Under the pieces are notes generated by a model. It saw only the letters and a list, made by a program, of their open reading frames with translations, did not search any database and had not been told where the DNA came from. A DNA stretch of 64,000 bases from Streptomyces roseoverticillatus (GTDB lineage: Bacteria > Actinomycetota > Actinomycetes > Streptomycetales > Streptomycetaceae). The stretch is from contig NZ_JOFL01000001.1 in NCBI RefSeq assembly GCF_000719265.1, positions 432,008-496,007 of the forward strand, read 5' to 3'. Below, piece by piece: positions 63,211 through 64,000 of this stretch. The translations under genes and the position numbers were made by a program. Positions within the stretch are counted from its first letter, which is position 1, and each line of letters opens with the position of its first letter.

Positions 63211-63801
63211 TCAGTCGGCCGTGGCGTCAGCCTTGACCAGGCGGCGGACCTGGACCACATAGAGGATCCCTGCCCACCAATAGAGGGTTGTACCCCATCC
63301 GGCGAACGCCCATCCGAAAATCGCGGCGAGTGACGGCAACCAGCCGTGTCCGTCACTGAGAAGCAGCAACGGGAACGCGTACATCAGGTTGAAGGTCGCG
63401 GCCTTGCCGAGGAAGTTCACCTGCGGCGGCGGATAGCCGTGGCGCCTCAGGATCCACACCATGACCAGCAGCATCGCCTCTCGGGCGATGAGGGCGGCGG
63501 TCAGCCAGAGCGGAAGGATCTCACGCCATGTCAGGCCGAAGAGGGTGGAAAGGATGTAGAGGCGGTCGGCTGCCGGATCGAGCAGCCGGCCGAGGCTGCT
63601 GATCTGATTCCAGCGGCGGGCGAGTTTTCCGTCGAGGTAGTCGCTGACGCCGCTGAGCGCCAGGACGAGGAGCGCCCACCCGTCGTGCCTCTGGAGAATC
63701 AGCCACAGGAAGAGGGGGACGCCGACCAGGCGCGCCATGCTGAGGATGTTCGGGATGGTGAGGACGCGGTCGGTCTGGACTCGCGTCTCCTGGACCTCCA
63801 C
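63211..63801 (-). CDS. CDP-alcohol phosphatidyltransferase
   Basis: 196 aa membrane enzyme with the complete family motif DYLDGKLARRWNQISSLGRLLDPAADR (split here as DG-x2-AR-x8-G-x3-D-x3-D, around residues 55-80) and about five membrane helices. It joins a CDP-diacylglycerol lipid to an alcohol; PgsA-like phosphatidylglycerophosphate synthase or cardiolipin synthase are the main options. The GTG at 63801 follows AGGAGG at 7 bases. Corresponds in place to mycobacterial pgsA2. Confidence 0.9.
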   Translation of the reverse strand: MEVQETRVQTDRVLTIPNILSMARLVGVPLFLWLILQRHDGWALLVLALSGVSDYLDGKLARRWNQISSLGRLLDPAADRLYILSTLFGLTWREILPLWLTAALIAREAMLLVMVWILRRHGYPPPQVNFLGKAATFNLMYAFPLLLLSDGHGWLPSLAAIFGWAFAGWGTTLYWWAGILYVVQVRRLVKADATAD

Positions 63802-63909
63802 CCGGGGGCCTCCTGTGGGAAATATGTGAACGATACCCCCTGACCTTACCCTCCGGTGCGGTGCGGGTACCGCGAGGGGCGGGCGGCGGAAACGGCCCGG
63901 GAACGCGAA

Positions 63910-63948
63910 AAAGCCCTGGCGGGAACTCAAGGTTCCCACCAGGGCTTT
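63910..63948 (-). terminator. rRNA operon terminator
   Basis: On the minus strand, arms AAAGCCCTGGTGGGAA and TTCCCGCCAGGGCTTT with a 7-base loop and a following T tract, 10 bp after the 5S rRNA end. A classical intrinsic terminator, rare in this GC-rich DNA. Confidence 0.92.
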
Positions 63949-63958
63949 CTCTAAAAAT

Positions 63959-64000
63959 TGTTCGGCGGCGTCCTACTCTCCCACACGGTCCCCCATGCAG
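63959..64000 (-). rRNA. rrf: 5S ribosomal RNA, 3' end (partial)
   Basis: The minus strand reads GGGGGACCGTGTGGGAGAGT and AGGACGCCGCCGAACA, the conserved 3' third of actinobacterial 5S rRNA. The gene continues beyond the window edge, so an rRNA operon lies to the right, transcribed towards this region. Confidence 0.93.

Noticed and set aside
60233..63262. A 1009-codon open frame on the plus strand
   Set aside because: Antisense to the guanyltransferase gene, which has clear catalytic motifs; no motif in the opposite reading.

Overview
The window looks like a chromosomal segment of a Streptomyces or a close relative. The sequence is very GC-rich, GTG starts and 4-bp ATGA/GTGA overlaps are common, and several gene sets are typical of the genus: a conservon with a cytochrome P450, a DUF5999 protein, a riboswitch-controlled gcvP, and an FtsR/FHA/DUF881/Sbp cluster. 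The minus-strand 3' end of a 5S rRNA gene lies at the right edge, so an rRNA operon runs out of the window there. No phage, insertion sequence, CRISPR array or tRNA was found.

Layout. 1-7.7 kb: branched-chain and odd-chain acyl-CoA metabolism, with 3-hydroxyisobutyryl-CoA hydrolase, a TerD-CAP-CAP fusion and the mutA-mutB-meaB methylmalonyl-CoA mutase operon. 8-13.1 kb: a PAS-GAF-SpoIIE phosphatase/kinase, a lipase-maturation-factor homologue and a flavoprotein. 13.3-17.2 kb: a DNA end-joining island (HhH-PHP protein, ATP-dependent ligase, LigD-type polymerase, Ku). 17.3-20 kb: a large AAA/TPR regulator without a visible HTH. 20.4-25.9 kb: conservon cvnABCD plus a P450 that lacks the EXXR motif, with a terpene synthase overlapping its 3' end on the other strand. 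26.2-32.7 kb: apolipoprotein N-acyltransferase, an oxidoreductase/monooxygenase pair divergent from a TetR regulator with three palindromic operator-like sites, a DinB-family protein, a lipoprotein and ung. 32.8-37.7 kb: two SDRs, a HipA-like kinase/DUF3037 pair, a Rieske lipoprotein, an isochorismatase-fold protein that has lost its catalytic residues, and a PPOX protein. 37.9-43 kb: LysR/EamA and MocR/PPOX divergent pairs and a second EamA exporter. 43-49.6 kb: Clp-N protein, PadR, PhzF, CPBP protease, a GCS2-type ligase and small lineage-specific proteins. 49.7-64 kb: gcvP with a tandem glycine riboswitch, PRC-barrel protein, DNA polymerase IV, then a mostly minus-strand block (MerR, bifunctional nuclease, FtsR, FHA, DUF881-Sbp-DUF881, a mannose-1-phosphate guanyltransferase fused to a degenerate phosphomannomutase, CDP-alcohol phosphatidyltransferase). 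This block resembles the mycobacterial Rv1822-Rv1832 neighbourhood.

The most interesting material is the conservon/EXXR-less P450/terpene synthase locus, the HipA-like kinase/DUF3037 couple, the self-contained end-joining island, the catalytically degenerate enzyme domains, the operator architectures (triple palindrome for TetR, MocR and LysR/EamA palindromes over promoters), and a dispersed intergenic palindrome seen four times, mostly between convergent gene ends. Coordinates of starts follow ribosome-binding sites, overlaps or leaderless-promoter logic as stated in each entry.
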